From NCBI RefSeq assembly GCF_002994615.1, contig NZ_PVNK01000169.1, positions 1 to 56,272 of the forward strand: 56,272 nucleotides of DNA, written 5' to 3'. The translations under genes and the position numbers were made by a program. The notes beneath the pieces were generated by a model. The model was given only the letters and a program-made list of their open reading frames with translations, ran no database searches and had not been told where the DNA came from. Of this stretch, positions 11,119-20,227 are shown piece after piece. The first letter of the stretch is position 1; each line of letters starts with the position of its first letter. Source of the DNA: Enhygromyxa salina. Its GTDB lineage: Bacteria; Myxococcota_A; Polyangia; Nannocystales; Nannocystaceae.

Positions 11119-12357
11119 ATGACTGAGCCGCTCGAACCACCGCCGTCCGGCACCGCGACCCTCGAGGCCGAGCTGTCGCGCAAGCTCGGAGCCTTCTCGG
11201 TGTCCGAGGCCTTGCGCCGGGCCGAGCCCGAGCCCGAGGTGGCCGGGCTCGGTCTGCAAGACGCCAACGAGCTGCGGCTGTTGCTGCGGGGCGAGTCGGT
11301 GGTCGACTGGCACCGCCTCGACTTCGAGACCGAGGCCGACTCGCGCCGACTCCTGGCCCTCAACGGGTTCGACTGGGCCGACGCGGGCGACCGCGCGCGG
11401 ATCGAGACCCTGCGCGGCAACGCGGTCGACTACCTCCACAACGTGCTCAAGTTCCACGTCGACGAGCACGTCGCGCAGGGCGCCCCCTTCATCGAGCTGC
11501 CCTTGATGGCCTCGGGCACGCTCGGCACGCACAAGCAGCAGCGTGGCGCCTGCGTGCTGCTCAAGGTCATGCACATCCTCCATCACCTCGACGCCCGCGA
11601 GCTGCGAACCCAGCTCGCGCTCGCCGACTCCGAGCTGTTCGAGAGCGTCGAGCACAGCGCGCTCGAGATCTTCGATCAGCTCCGCGCGAGCGGTGCTCCG
11701 GTCGTGGAGTTTCAGTGGTCCCGCAAGACCCGAGGGTCGCTGCTGACCAAGATGTTGATCAAGCGTGAGACCAGCGCGGCGCGGGTCTTCGATCGCCTCC
11801 GCTTCCGGCTGATCGTCAAGCATCAAGAAGACCTGGTCCCGACGCTGCACACGATGCTGCGCAAGCTGATCCCGTTCAACTACGTGGTCCCGGGTCAGAC
11901 CGTCAACACCCTCGTCGACCTCCACGAGCTCGAGAGCCTCGGCCCGAGCCCGCTGACCACCGACGAGGGCCGGCTGCCCGACGCCAACGAGTTCTCCGGC
12001 GCCAACTTCCGGGTCATCAACTTCATCGCCGACCTGCCCGTCCGCGTCGACGGCCTCGTCGAGCGCTCACTGCTCGACAACGCCCGCGGCAACGTCGTGT
12101 TCGTGCTCGCTGAATTTCAGCTGATCGACCGGTCCACGGCCCGGGCCAACGAAGAGGGCGAGTCGTCCCACGTGGCCTACAAGACCCGCCAGCACGCCCG
12201 CGTGCGCGAGCGCCTGTTGCGGGTGCCGTCGGAGCCCAAGGCCAAGGCCAGCAAGAAACGGCGCGCGCGCGAGGCCGAGCCCGAGCCCGAGCCCGAAGCT
12301 CGCGTCAACCCGCACGCCGACCTGCGCGGGCGCGTGGTCCAGGCCGACGAGTCCTAG
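11119..12357 (+). CDS. conserved myxobacterial protein (TIGR04552-like)
   Basis: A 412-residue soluble protein with no signal. It resembles, from memory, a delta-proteobacterial family annotated TIGR04552. The central part (about 220-270: ARVFDRLRFRLIVKHQEDL ... LIPFNYVVPGQTVN) has a feel of the RelA/SpoT nucleotidyltransferase core, where DRLRFR precedes a metal site, but I cannot confirm the catalytic residues. The C-terminal tail is Lys/Arg-rich then (EP)n. Function unknown. It stands alone, with a short gap before the 12441 gene. Confidence 0.6.
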   Translation: MTEPLEPPPSGTATLEAELSRKLGAFSVSEALRRAEPEPEVAGLGLQDANELRLLLRGESVVDWHRLDFETEADSRRLLALNGFDWADAGDRARIETLRGNAVDYLHNVLKFHVDEHVAQGAPFIELPLMASGTLGTHKQQRGACVLLKVMHILHHLDARELRTQLALADSELFESVEHSALEIFDQLRASGAPVVEFQWSRKTRGSLLTKMLIKRETSAARVFDRLRFRLIVKHQEDLVPTLHTMLRKLIPFNYVVPGQTVNTLVDLHELESLGPSPLTTDEGRLPDANEFSGANFRVINFIADLPVRVDGLVERSLLDNARGNVVFVLAEFQLIDRSTARANEEGESSHVAYKTRQHARVRERLLRVPSEPKAKASKKRRAREAEPEPEPEARVNPHADLRGRVVQADES

Positions 12358-12440
12358 GGCTCGTCGCTGAGGTCGTCGAGGTCGTCGAGCAAACGACCAT
12401 CCACGCCGGTCCCGGCAGCCCGGTCGCGTATGATCGCCAC

Positions 12441-13436
12441 ATGTGGTTCGAAGACCTCCTCGGCTTCGCAGAAAATGGCACCCCCGACGCCGTCCGCGCC
12501 CAGCTCGAGCTCGATGGCAAGCGCTTGCGCTCGAAAGCCAACGGCCGCGAGGTCGGATGCGGCCGCCTCGAGGTCCTAGCTCTCGCCGAGCTACGCGAAC
12601 GCGGCGCGCAACTCGGGCTCGCGGGCGGCGGCAACCGCTCGCAGCTCCGCGAGCAAGTCGGCAACGTCCAGACGCTACACGCCGACCCTGCCAACGCCGG
12701 CGCCCTCTTCCAGGCCGCCTCGCAGTTCAATCTGCTCGAGATGACCGGTCCCCGCGTCACCCCCGAGCAAGGCATCGGCATCTACGAGTACGACCGCACC
12801 CAGGGACCGGCATGCGCCATCGCTGCTGGCGGCGGCACCGTCTATCGCAACTACTTCGTGCCCCTCGGCGATCAGCTCGGTCAAACCGCGAACCGGCAGA
12901 TCGACTGCCTGGCCGAGCTCGGCGAGCGCCTCGACAACCACGGCGACCGACTGTGGACCATGCAAAACGGCTACGCCCTGGCCTCCCCCATCGGGCTTAA
13001 CGAGCTTGCCGCTCGGCTATCGGGCACCAGCAACGCCGACCGCGACAACCTCCGAGGCACCCTGCGCATCGGCGTGCACTGGGATGTCGAGGTCACGCAC
13101 CAGGACGCCGGCCACCTTGTCACCCAGGTCTATGGCTCAGCGCTGCCCGTGGCCTACAGCCCGCACAGCGCCCGCGAGTGGGAGCCCTTTGCCCGCCTGG
13201 TTCTCGAAGCCTCCTACGAGGCCACCTTGTGGGCCGCCGCCCTCAACGCCCAGACCACAGGCAATCGCAAGGTGTTCTTGACCCTCCTCGGCGGGGGCGC
13301 CTTCGGCAACGAGCTCGCGTGGATCACCGACGCCCTCGACCACGCCATCGCCCGCGCGCCAACCCAGGATCTCGACGTCGCCATCGTCAGCTACGGCCGC
13401 CCCAACCCCGCCATCGAAGCCTGGCTCAGCTCGTAG
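12441..13436 (+). CDS. conserved cytosolic protein, possibly macro-domain-like
   Basis: A 331-residue protein belonging to a widely scattered family I recognise by its motifs ALFQAASQFNLLEM, TQGPACAIAAGGGTVYRNYF, IDCLAELGERL, VTQVYGSALPVAYS, and the Gly-rich VFLTLLGGGAFGNELAWI followed by DLDVAIVSYGRPNP. The Ala/Gly-rich loop and the final LLGGGAFGN loop are reminiscent of ADP-ribose-binding macro/PARG folds, but this is a guess from motif style. The start is the ATG at 12441; no strong ribosome-binding site is seen. No operon partners. Confidence 0.55.
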   Translation: MWFEDLLGFAENGTPDAVRAQLELDGKRLRSKANGREVGCGRLEVLALAELRERGAQLGLAGGGNRSQLREQVGNVQTLHADPANAGALFQAASQFNLLEMTGPRVTPEQGIGIYEYDRTQGPACAIAAGGGTVYRNYFVPLGDQLGQTANRQIDCLAELGERLDNHGDRLWTMQNGYALASPIGLNELAARLSGTSNADRDNLRGTLRIGVHWDVEVTHQDAGHLVTQVYGSALPVAYSPHSAREWEPFARLVLEASYEATLWAAALNAQTTGNRKVFLTLLGGGAFGNELAWITDALDHAIARAPTQDLDVAIVSYGRPNPAIEAWLSS

Positions 13437-13627
13437 CTCAACCCGCCCGCGCAGCACCGCCCACGGCCACCGCGAGGACCTCCCACAGCCCCCATCCGCG
13501 TCGACTTCCTCGAGCACCAGCGCTCCCCCTCCCGGTCTCCCGCGGAGGAGATGGAGCCGTCGACGATGGGGTGGCGGATGAGCTCAGAACTCGAAGGTCG
13601 GCGGCCATTTGATGGCATGCTTGGAGC

Positions 13628-14800
13628 GTGCTCTACGAAGCCGAGCTGTTCGTGTCCTCGCGTGCCCTACTCTCACTCGAGCCGCGGGCTGGGGCGCTCG
13701 AGCGCCTGGCCAGCTTGTTCGGGTTCACCACGCGCCTGGCCGAGGAACGCCGGCTGCGGCTCGCGGCCGCGGTCGAGCGGGTGCTCGGGGCCCTGCGCGG
13801 GTCTGGGATCGACGACGCGGTGTTCGCAAGCCGCGACGCGACCCCCTGCTTTGTCGACCGCGTCGGCCGGGGGCGGGACATCGACGCGCTGGCCGAGCCG
13901 GCCGGCGCGACGCCGGTCGACTTCGACGTGCTCCACCTCTTCGTCCGCGAGACCCACGTCGAGGCCGACCAGCCCGATCCTTACCGAGCAGCGGGCACCA
14001 ACGAAGGCCCGCAGCTGCAGCTCGCGGTCGACGTCGAGCTGCATCGGGTCGTGCCCCTCGACGGCTACCCCCTGCGCCTGCGCGTGCATGGGCTGATCCA
14101 CGAGCTCCGGGCCCAGCCAGACGAGAGCTGGGACGCGCTCGCCGAGCGGACCGGTCGCTACATCGCGGGCCGCTTCCCCGACCGCCGCGTGCACGGGATC
14201 GAGGGCGTGCCCGCGGAGTTCGTCGACCGGGTGACCGCGCTCGCGCGCGCGCTGTCGGACAAGTTCGGCGGCGAGCAGATCGTCGACACGGCGATCCGCA
14301 GCGCCCTGGTCCTGCCCCGGTTCCCGCGCGAGGGCACCCTCGAGGAGCTCCCGGCGCCGCTCGGCGCGGGGAGCTTCGCGCGCTTGCCCGGACTCGAGGA
14401 TCCGCTCCGCTACCTCTTCGTCTGGCCCGAGGTCCACGCTGGCCTGACCTACGAGCAGATACTGGTGCTCGACGGCCGCGGTCGCCGAATGCTCGCGACC
14501 GGGCCCTCGCCGGTGACCGCGACCGCCGAGGGCATCCTCGCCCCCGGGCACGCGCCGGTCGAGCTGCCGGTCCCGGATCTGCTCGGCTTCAGCGGCCACG
14601 AGTGGGAGGCCGAGGCCCGACGCGAGCACCTGCTCGCGCCCGGGGCCTGCTGCGAGGGCCTCGACGGGGTCGCGGCCCTGATCGCCCACGAGCGGCGCAA
14701 GTTCGAGTGTGGCAGCCGCGGGCCCGCGCGCGGGACCTCGGCGGGTGGCGGCGGGGGCGACTCGCGGGTCCACTTCCCAGGCGCGGGCGTCGGGTTCTAG
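13628..14800 (+). CDS. conserved hypothetical protein
   Basis: A 390-residue soluble protein starting at a GTG. It is highly charged, with alternating helices and strands and no recognisable catalytic motif. Visible features: VDFDVLHLFVRETHVEADQ (about 98-116), a strand pair LQLAVDVELHRVV / YPLRLRVHGLIHEL (about 130-160), and a Gly-rich C-terminal tail. Its 3' end overlaps the 3' end of the convergent gene at 14797 by 4 bp. Codon use and GC match the chromosome. Function not assignable. Confidence 0.65.
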   Translation: MLYEAELFVSSRALLSLEPRAGALERLASLFGFTTRLAEERRLRLAAAVERVLGALRGSGIDDAVFASRDATPCFVDRVGRGRDIDALAEPAGATPVDFDVLHLFVRETHVEADQPDPYRAAGTNEGPQLQLAVDVELHRVVPLDGYPLRLRVHGLIHELRAQPDESWDALAERTGRYIAGRFPDRRVHGIEGVPAEFVDRVTALARALSDKFGGEQIVDTAIRSALVLPRFPREGTLEELPAPLGAGSFARLPGLEDPLRYLFVWPEVHAGLTYEQILVLDGRGRRMLATGPSPVTATAEGILAPGHAPVELPVPDLLGFSGHEWEAEARREHLLAPGACCEGLDGVAALIAHERRKFECGSRGPARGTSAGGGGGDSRVHFPGAGVGF

Positions 14801-15264
14801 CGGGGCGGGGACACGAGCACGCTCCAGCGCAGCTCCCCGCGCTTGGTCCGGCACCATCGCGGTGAGCACACCGAGTAGTCGACGCTCGCGCGGACCTCGT
14901 AGCGCCCCGGCTCGGCCGGCGCCGTGAACGGGACCCGCACCCGGGGCTGGAGCGCGAGCGCGTCGACGACCGCGGACCACCCGAGGCGATTCTCGACCAG
15001 CTCGAGGGCGCTGTCGTCGACGCGCACGGCCAGCGGCAGATCCCGCTCGGGCGCCTCGAGCAGGACCAGCGACAGCTCCCCGCGCTGCCCGGGCTCGACC
15101 GCCGGGGTCTCGAGCGCCTGGACCTGCGCGGTGATCAGCTCGGTGCCCGGGCGCGCGTCGCCCTCGCCCTCATCGGCGTAGGCGTGGGCCTGGGCGCCGA
15201 CGAGGAGCACGAGGAGCACGAGGAGCACGAAGCCCAGGCCCAGACTCGAGCGCAGCGCGGCCAT
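14797..15264 (-). CDS. small secreted protein with a CxxxxC motif
   Basis: A 155-residue protein with a classical signal peptide (about residues 1-30, GFVLLVLLVLLVGAQAHA) followed by an all-beta domain of about 120 residues. The domain ends SVDYSVCSPRWCRTKRGEL, in which a CxxxxC pair sits in the last strands, as in the N-terminal domains of DsbD-like periplasmic redox proteins. That link is a weak resemblance only. It lies downstream of the diguanylate cyclase gene with a 31-bp gap and may be in the same transcript. Confidence 0.6.
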   Translation of the reverse strand: MAALRSSLGLGFVLLVLLVLLVGAQAHAYADEGEGDARPGTELITAQVQALETPAVEPGQRGELSLVLLEAPERDLPLAVRVDDSALELVENRLGWSAVVDALALQPRVRVPFTAPAEPGRYEVRASVDYSVCSPRWCRTKRGELRWSVLVSPPR

Positions 15265-15295
15265 GGCCCATTATCCCAGGTTTTCACGCCCCGCG

Positions 15296-17569
15296 TCAGG
15301 GCAAGTCGCAGACCTTGGTCACCCGGTTGCGACCGTGCTCTTTGCAGTAGTAGAGCGCCTGGTCGGCCCGCTCGATCAGCGCGTGGCGCTCGAGCCCGTC
15401 GCCCGGGTACTCGGCCACACCGAGCGACAGCGTGACCGAGAAGCTGCCGTTGTCCGAGGTCATGGTCTGGGCCGCGATCTCCTCGCGGAGGCGGTTGGCG
15501 AACACGGCCGCGCCCTCGCCGTCGGTGTCGGGCAGCACGAGCACGAACTCCTCGCCGCCGTAGCGCGCGACGATGTCGACCTTGCGCGCGTGCTGGGTGA
15601 AGATCGCGGCGACCCGCTTGAGCACCGCGTCGCCCACGGGGTGGCCGTAGGTGTCGTTGACGCTCTTGAAGTGGTCGATGTCGGTCAAGATGATCGAGAA
15701 CTTCTGCCCGGTCCGCTCGGCGAGCGCGTGGAGGTGCTCGAGCCGCTCCTGGAACGCGCGGTGGTTGGTCAGCCCGGTCAGGCCGTCGGTCGTCGCGCGC
15801 TGCTCCATCGACTGGTACATGCGGGCGTTTTGGAGGCTGACGCCGACCTGGTGGCTGATCACCCGCAGCATCTCGCGCGCCGCCGGGGGGTAGGCCTTGG
15901 CCCGCGAGCTGACCAGGGTGACCGTGCCCAGGACCTGCTCACCGCGCACGAGCGGCAGGACCAGCACGCTGCGGGCCTTGTCGAGCTTGGCCTTGGGATC
16001 GAACACGGCGACCGAGGTGTCGGGGTAGTCGCCGGTCGCGGGCATGTGGTGGCGGTTCTTGATCGCCATCGAGACCAGGCACGCGCCGTCGCGGAAGCGC
16101 CCGCCGTCGAGGTGCTCGGCCAGCGCGCGCCAGTGCTTCACGTCGCGCTCGCTGAGGCCTTGCTGGTCGAGCTGGTCGTGACAGCGAACCGCGATGACCT
16201 CGTGGATCCCCGCGCCCGCGTCGTGACGCGTGATCACGGCGAGCTCGTAGGGCGCCATGGCCGAGAGCGCGGCGAAGGTCTTGGCGTAGACGTCGTCGAG
16301 GGTCAGGGCCTGGTTGAGCAGCTCGCTCGCGCAGTAGAACTGCTCCTGCTCGTACTTGCCGCGCTCGACCGCCGCGAACGCCCGCTCCTGCTCGATGATC
16401 CGCAGGCACTGGCTCGCGGCCTTGTCGAGCGCGCTCTGCTCCTGGTCGGTGAACGGACGATCGTCGATCCGGTCGGCGCACAAGAACCCGCGCACGACCT
16501 TGCCGTCGGTCAGCGGGACCGCGCACAGATCCGTGATCGCCTCGGGGCCCTGGTAGTAAGGCGGCACCCGGCGCCCGCCGAGGGACTTGAGCCGCAGCGG
16601 CTTGGGGTCGCGCAAGACCGCCGCGAGCACGCCCGGGGCCTCGATCATCGGGTTGTCGCGGACCATCTCCGACGCCGTCGCCATCTCCTTGATGACCAGG
16701 CGCGGGGTCTTGCGAGGATCGACGCGCTCGCCCGGACGACGCTCCTCGTCGTCGTTCTCGACCCACAGCAGCGCCGCGGTGTGAAGATCGAGCGACACAC
16801 ACAGCAAGTCGATCGTGAAGAACAGCTGCTCGTGGACCGCGTGCACGGCCCCCTGGGCCATGCGCAGCTCCTCTTCTTCGCGGCTGCGGACCGCGCGGCT
16901 AGCGAGCGGGAGCTGCGAGGCGATCAGGCGAAAATCGCTGGCCTCCTGGCGCACGCGCGCGAGCTCGGCGCTGACCGACTCGGCGTGCTGGCCCCGGAGG
17001 CGGCGGGCGAGGCTCGACAGGACCAGCAAGTTGCCGGCCGCGAAGAACATCAGATAGATCAGGTGAATCGCGACGGTGCCCCAGTGCCCCTCGAGCCCCG
17101 CGCGACCGCTCGCGTAGCCGACGAGCACCTCGAGCATGCAGGTCGCGGCGAGCCAGATCCCGGCGACCCAGCGGCGCTTGTTGACGATCAACAAGAACGA
17201 GACCAGCGCGTAGATCAGCGGATACAAGAAGCTGCCGAGCCCCCCGGTCGCAACGATCAAGATGTAGGCCCCGGTCACCAGCAGGAGGCCGAGCTCGATC
17301 TCGTGGGCGGCCTCGACCGCGCCCCGGGCTCCGCCACGCCGACGCGGCGCCTCACCTGCGACGGGCCCGAGCTCGCGCATGACCGCGCGCCCGAGCGTCG
17401 CGGCGTAGATCGCCAGGCCCGTGAGCACGAGCAGATCCCCCGCCCACAGCCGCTTGGCCGAGAACTGACCCATGGCCATCAGGTACGCGAAGGCCACGAC
17501 CACGATCAGGCCCCACCACTCGGTCGCCTGCCGCCGAGCCCGATAAAAGGTCCGCGCGAGTACGGTCAT
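15296..17569 (-). CDS. membrane-bound diguanylate cyclase with GAF-type sensors
   Basis: Makes cyclic di-GMP from two GTP. A 757-residue protein with four to six membrane spans in the first 185 residues, a coiled linker (about 185-225), two GAF-like regions (about 240-395 and 410-575), and a GGDEF domain (about 590-757). The active-site motif is GGEEF (671-675), a catalytically competent form. RKVD at 662-665 sits exactly five residues before it, the position of the inhibitory I-site, so product feedback is expected. The start overlaps the ftsB stop by 4 bp (ATGA), implying translational coupling. It is probably a signal sensor linked to envelope or division state (inference from context). 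Confidence 0.93.
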   Translation of the reverse strand: MTVLARTFYRARRQATEWWGLIVVVAFAYLMAMGQFSAKRLWAGDLLVLTGLAIYAATLGRAVMRELGPVAGEAPRRRGGARGAVEAAHEIELGLLLVTGAYILIVATGGLGSFLYPLIYALVSFLLIVNKRRWVAGIWLAATCMLEVLVGYASGRAGLEGHWGTVAIHLIYLMFFAAGNLLVLSSLARRLRGQHAESVSAELARVRQEASDFRLIASQLPLASRAVRSREEEELRMAQGAVHAVHEQLFFTIDLLCVSLDLHTAALLWVENDDEERRPGERVDPRKTPRLVIKEMATASEMVRDNPMIEAPGVLAAVLRDPKPLRLKSLGGRRVPPYYQGPEAITDLCAVPLTDGKVVRGFLCADRIDDRPFTDQEQSALDKAASQCLRIIEQERAFAAVERGKYEQEQFYCASELLNQALTLDDVYAKTFAALSAMAPYELAVITRHDAGAGIHEVIAVRCHDQLDQQGLSERDVKHWRALAEHLDGGRFRDGACLVSMAIKNRHHMPATGDYPDTSVAVFDPKAKLDKARSVLVLPLVRGEQVLGTVTLVSSRAKAYPPAAREMLRVISHQVGVSLQNARMYQSMEQRATTDGLTGLTNHRAFQERLEHLHALAERTGQKFSIILTDIDHFKSVNDTYGHPVGDAVLKRVAAIFTQHARKVDIVARYGGEEFVLVLPDTDGEGAAVFANRLREEIAAQTMTSDNGSFSVTLSLGVAEYPGDGLERHALIERADQALYYCKEHGRNRVTKVCDLP

Positions 17570-17910
17570 GGCTGGTCTCCGGTGCTCTCGTCGAGCTCAG
17601 TCCGCGGGCGATGGAGCTCGAAGACCAGCTCGCCCGGCTTGATCATGTTGAGGTCCTCGCGCGCGATGCGGGCGAGCTCGGTGTCGACGCGCTCGTGCGA
17701 GCGCGCGTCGCTTGGGTCGCGGTGGAGCGCGTCGACCTCGGCCTCGAGCAGGCGAATCTCGTCGCGGAGCTCGGCGTTGCCGTCTTGCAGCGCGTCTCGC
17801 TCAGCGCGCACGCGGGCCAGATCTTCGGCTCCGAGGTGCTCGTAGCTGGGCAGGAACGCGATCGCGGCCGTGATGAACAAGGCCAGCAGGATGCGGTTGA
17901 GCCAGGTCAT
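17566..17910 (-). CDS. ftsB: FtsB/DivIC septum formation initiator
   Basis: Bitopic division protein that forms the FtsQ-FtsB-FtsL bridge at the septum. From the ATG at 17910 it has 114 residues: one membrane helix (ILLALFITAAIAFL), a coiled coil (about 35-75, RAERDALQDGNAELRDEIRLL), and the family's C-terminal signature ARIAREDLNMIKPGELVFEL. A GTG nine codons further upstream is possible. The stop overlaps the diguanylate cyclase start. Confidence 0.85.
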   Translation of the reverse strand: MTWLNRILLALFITAAIAFLPSYEHLGAEDLARVRAERDALQDGNAELRDEIRLLEAEVDALHRDPSDARSHERVDTELARIAREDLNMIKPGELVFELHRPRTELDESTGDQP

Positions 17911-18075
17911 CAGCCGGTGCCCGCAAGGTACGGACACCCGATCGCAGCCGCAAAAAAACGGTCTCCTCGTCGACTGCCCAGCTGCGCAGGTGCGCAGCTA
18001 CAACACAAGCGGTTACACCCGATTTTTCGCCAACCGCGCCCGTCCGCGCGCTTTTGGACGTACAACCACCGGGCC

Positions 18076-20115
18076 ATGGACAGCCGCTGGTCCGACGAGG
18101 AGGCGCGCGACTACGTCGAGCGCTACGCCACCGCCCCCCACTCCAACGAGGACGTCGCCCTGCGCGTCTACAGCTCGCGCCTGATCGGCCGTGAACCGAG
18201 CCTGGTGCTCCACGGCGGCGGCAACACCTCGGTCAAGACAGAGCTCGTCGACGACACGGGCGCCACCGTCGAGGTGCTCTGCGTCAAGGGCAGCGGCTGG
18301 AACCTCGGCGACATCGAGCCCGCCGGGCTGCCGGCCGTGCGCCTGTCGACGCTCACCGCCCTGCGCTCGCTCGACGCCCTGAGCGACGAGGACATGGTCA
18401 ACGCCCAGCGCACCCGCCTGCTCGACGCCAGCGCGCCCAACCCCTCGGTCGAGACCCTGCTCCACGCCTTCTTGCCGGCCAAGTTCATCGATCACTCCCA
18501 CGCCGACGCGATCCTCGCCTGCGTGGATCAGCCCGAGGCGGAGCGGATCTGTCGCGCGGTGTTTGGCGATCGCCTCGCGCTCGTGCCCTACGTGATGCCC
18601 GGGTTCGCGCTCTCGAAGCTCGCGGCCGAGGTCGCCGCGCAGCACCCCCGCGCCGAGGGCTTGCTGCTCTTGCAGCACGGCCTGTTCACCTGGGGCGCGA
18701 CCGCCCGCGAGTCCTACGAGCGCCACATCCGAGCCGTCGACCAGGCCGAGCGCTACATCGGGACCTGGCGCGAGGCACAAGCCCCGAGCGCGAGCACCAG
18801 TCAAGAGCGCGTCGAGCTCTCGCGCTTCGGCCCCGAGTTGCGCGGGCGCCTCGGCGAGGGCGAGCGCCGCTACTTCTTCGACGTCCGCCACAGCGAGGCG
18901 ATCCGGCGCTACCTCGACCGTGACGATCTCGCCGAGGTCTCGCAGCGCGGCCCCGTGACCCCCGACCACGTGATCCGGACCAAGGCGACCCCGCTGATCC
19001 TCGACCTGCGCGAGGTCCCGGCGCAGCGCCACACCGCCACGATCGACGAGGCCCTGGCCACCTTTCGCGCGGCGTATCGGGACTACTTCGAGCGTCAGAG
19101 CGCGGCCCGCCCCGAGCGCGAGTTCACCGGCCTCGATCCCGATCCCCGGGTCGTCCTCGCGCCCGGCGCGGGCGCGCTGATCGGCGTCGGGACCTCGCTC
19201 AAGGCCGCGAGCGTGGCCGCGGATCTCTACGAGCACACGATCGACGTGATCGAGGCCGCCGAGGCGATCGGCCGCTACCAGGCCCTGCCCGAGGCCGACC
19301 TGTTCGACATGGAGTACTGGTCCCTCGAGCAGGCCAAGCTCGGCAGGCACAAGCCGCGCCCGCTCGACGGACGGATCGTCTATGTCAGCGGCGCCGCCGG
19401 GGGGATCGGAGCCGCGACCGCCCGCGCCTTCGCTCGGGCTGGCGCCTCGCTCTACCTCGTCGATCGCGAGGCCGAGGGCCTCGCCGAGCTCGCCGAGTCC
19501 CTCGACGCCGCCAGCGAGATCGTCGATGTGAGCGACGAGCAGGCCCTGCGCCGCAGCGTTCACAATTGCGCCTTGACCTACGGCGGCCTCGACGGCGTCG
19601 TGTCCAACGCCGGGTTCGCGCCGCAGTCCGACATCGCGACCTGCCCCACGCAGCTGCTCGAGGCCAGCTTCGCCGTCAATTTCTTCGCCCACCACTGGCT
19701 CGCGTCCGAGGCCTTCTCGCTGTTCGAGCGCCAGGGCATGGGCGGCTTCTTGCTCTTCAACGCGTCCAAGGCCGCGTTCAACCCCGGCCCCAAGTTTGGC
19801 CCCTACGCCCTGCCCAAGGCCGCGCTCGTGGCCTTGACCAAGCAGTACGCGCTCGAGGGCGGCGCGCGCGGGATCCGGGCCAACGCCGTCAACGCCGATC
19901 GGATCCGAACCGGCTTGATGTCGGCCGACGAGGTCGAGCGCCGCGCCGCCGCGCGCGGGCTCGACGTCGACGCCTACTTCGAGTCGAACCTGCTGCGGCG
20001 CGAGGTCACGGCCGACGACGTCGCCGAGGCCTTCGTCCACCTCGCCCTCGCCCCCAGCACGACCGGCTGCGTGCTGACCGTCGACGGTGGCAACATCGCG
20101 GCTTCTCCTCGCTGA
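18076..20115 (+). CDS. bifunctional sugar-phosphate aldolase / short-chain dehydrogenase
   Basis: A 679-residue fusion of a class II (fuculose/rhamnulose-type) aldolase and a Rossmann-fold dehydrogenase, as in bifunctional rhamnulose-1-phosphate aldolase/lactaldehyde dehydrogenases. The aldolase half (about 1-420) has HGGGNTS near residue 46, the zinc-binding HSHADA, and QHGLFTWG. The dehydrogenase half has the nucleotide loop GAAGGIGAATA (about 436-446), NAGF, and the catalytic Ser (FNASK) with Tyr/Lys (YALPK, about 575-579). No sugar transporter or isomerase neighbours are present, so the substrate is open. The start at 18076 is the first ATG consistent with the fold; the frame is open far upstream but in unrelated sequence. 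Confidence 0.88.
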   Translation: MDSRWSDEEARDYVERYATAPHSNEDVALRVYSSRLIGREPSLVLHGGGNTSVKTELVDDTGATVEVLCVKGSGWNLGDIEPAGLPAVRLSTLTALRSLDALSDEDMVNAQRTRLLDASAPNPSVETLLHAFLPAKFIDHSHADAILACVDQPEAERICRAVFGDRLALVPYVMPGFALSKLAAEVAAQHPRAEGLLLLQHGLFTWGATARESYERHIRAVDQAERYIGTWREAQAPSASTSQERVELSRFGPELRGRLGEGERRYFFDVRHSEAIRRYLDRDDLAEVSQRGPVTPDHVIRTKATPLILDLREVPAQRHTATIDEALATFRAAYRDYFERQSAARPEREFTGLDPDPRVVLAPGAGALIGVGTSLKAASVAADLYEHTIDVIEAAEAIGRYQALPEADLFDMEYWSLEQAKLGRHKPRPLDGRIVYVSGAAGGIGAATARAFARAGASLYLVDREAEGLAELAESLDAASEIVDVSDEQALRRSVHNCALTYGGLDGVVSNAGFAPQSDIATCPTQLLEASFAVNFFAHHWLASEAFSLFERQGMGGFLLFNASKAAFNPGPKFGPYALPKAALVALTKQYALEGGARGIRANAVNADRIRTGLMSADEVERRAAARGLDVDAYFESNLLRREVTADDVAEAFVHLALAPSTTGCVLTVDGGNIAASPR

Positions 20116-20227
20116 CCTCGACGACGATCAGCCCGGCCATGACGATCACCGACGCCCGGACTCAGCACCTGCCCTGCGCGCGCATGGGCGCCAACGCCGA
20201 GCGCCTGTTCGGGCTCGACGGGTAGCC

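Noticed and set aside
15263..17845. Very long open frame on the plus strand opposite the diguanylate cyclase and ftsB
   Set aside because: High GC and third-position bias keep the antisense frame open; the translation has no domain and the minus strand encodes complete recognised proteins.
20087..20227. Longer N-terminus for the repeat-companion protein
   Set aside because: The upstream frame overlaps the end of the aldolase/dehydrogenase gene and is Arg/Asp-rich nonsense; the ATG at 20228 starts a regular helical sequence.
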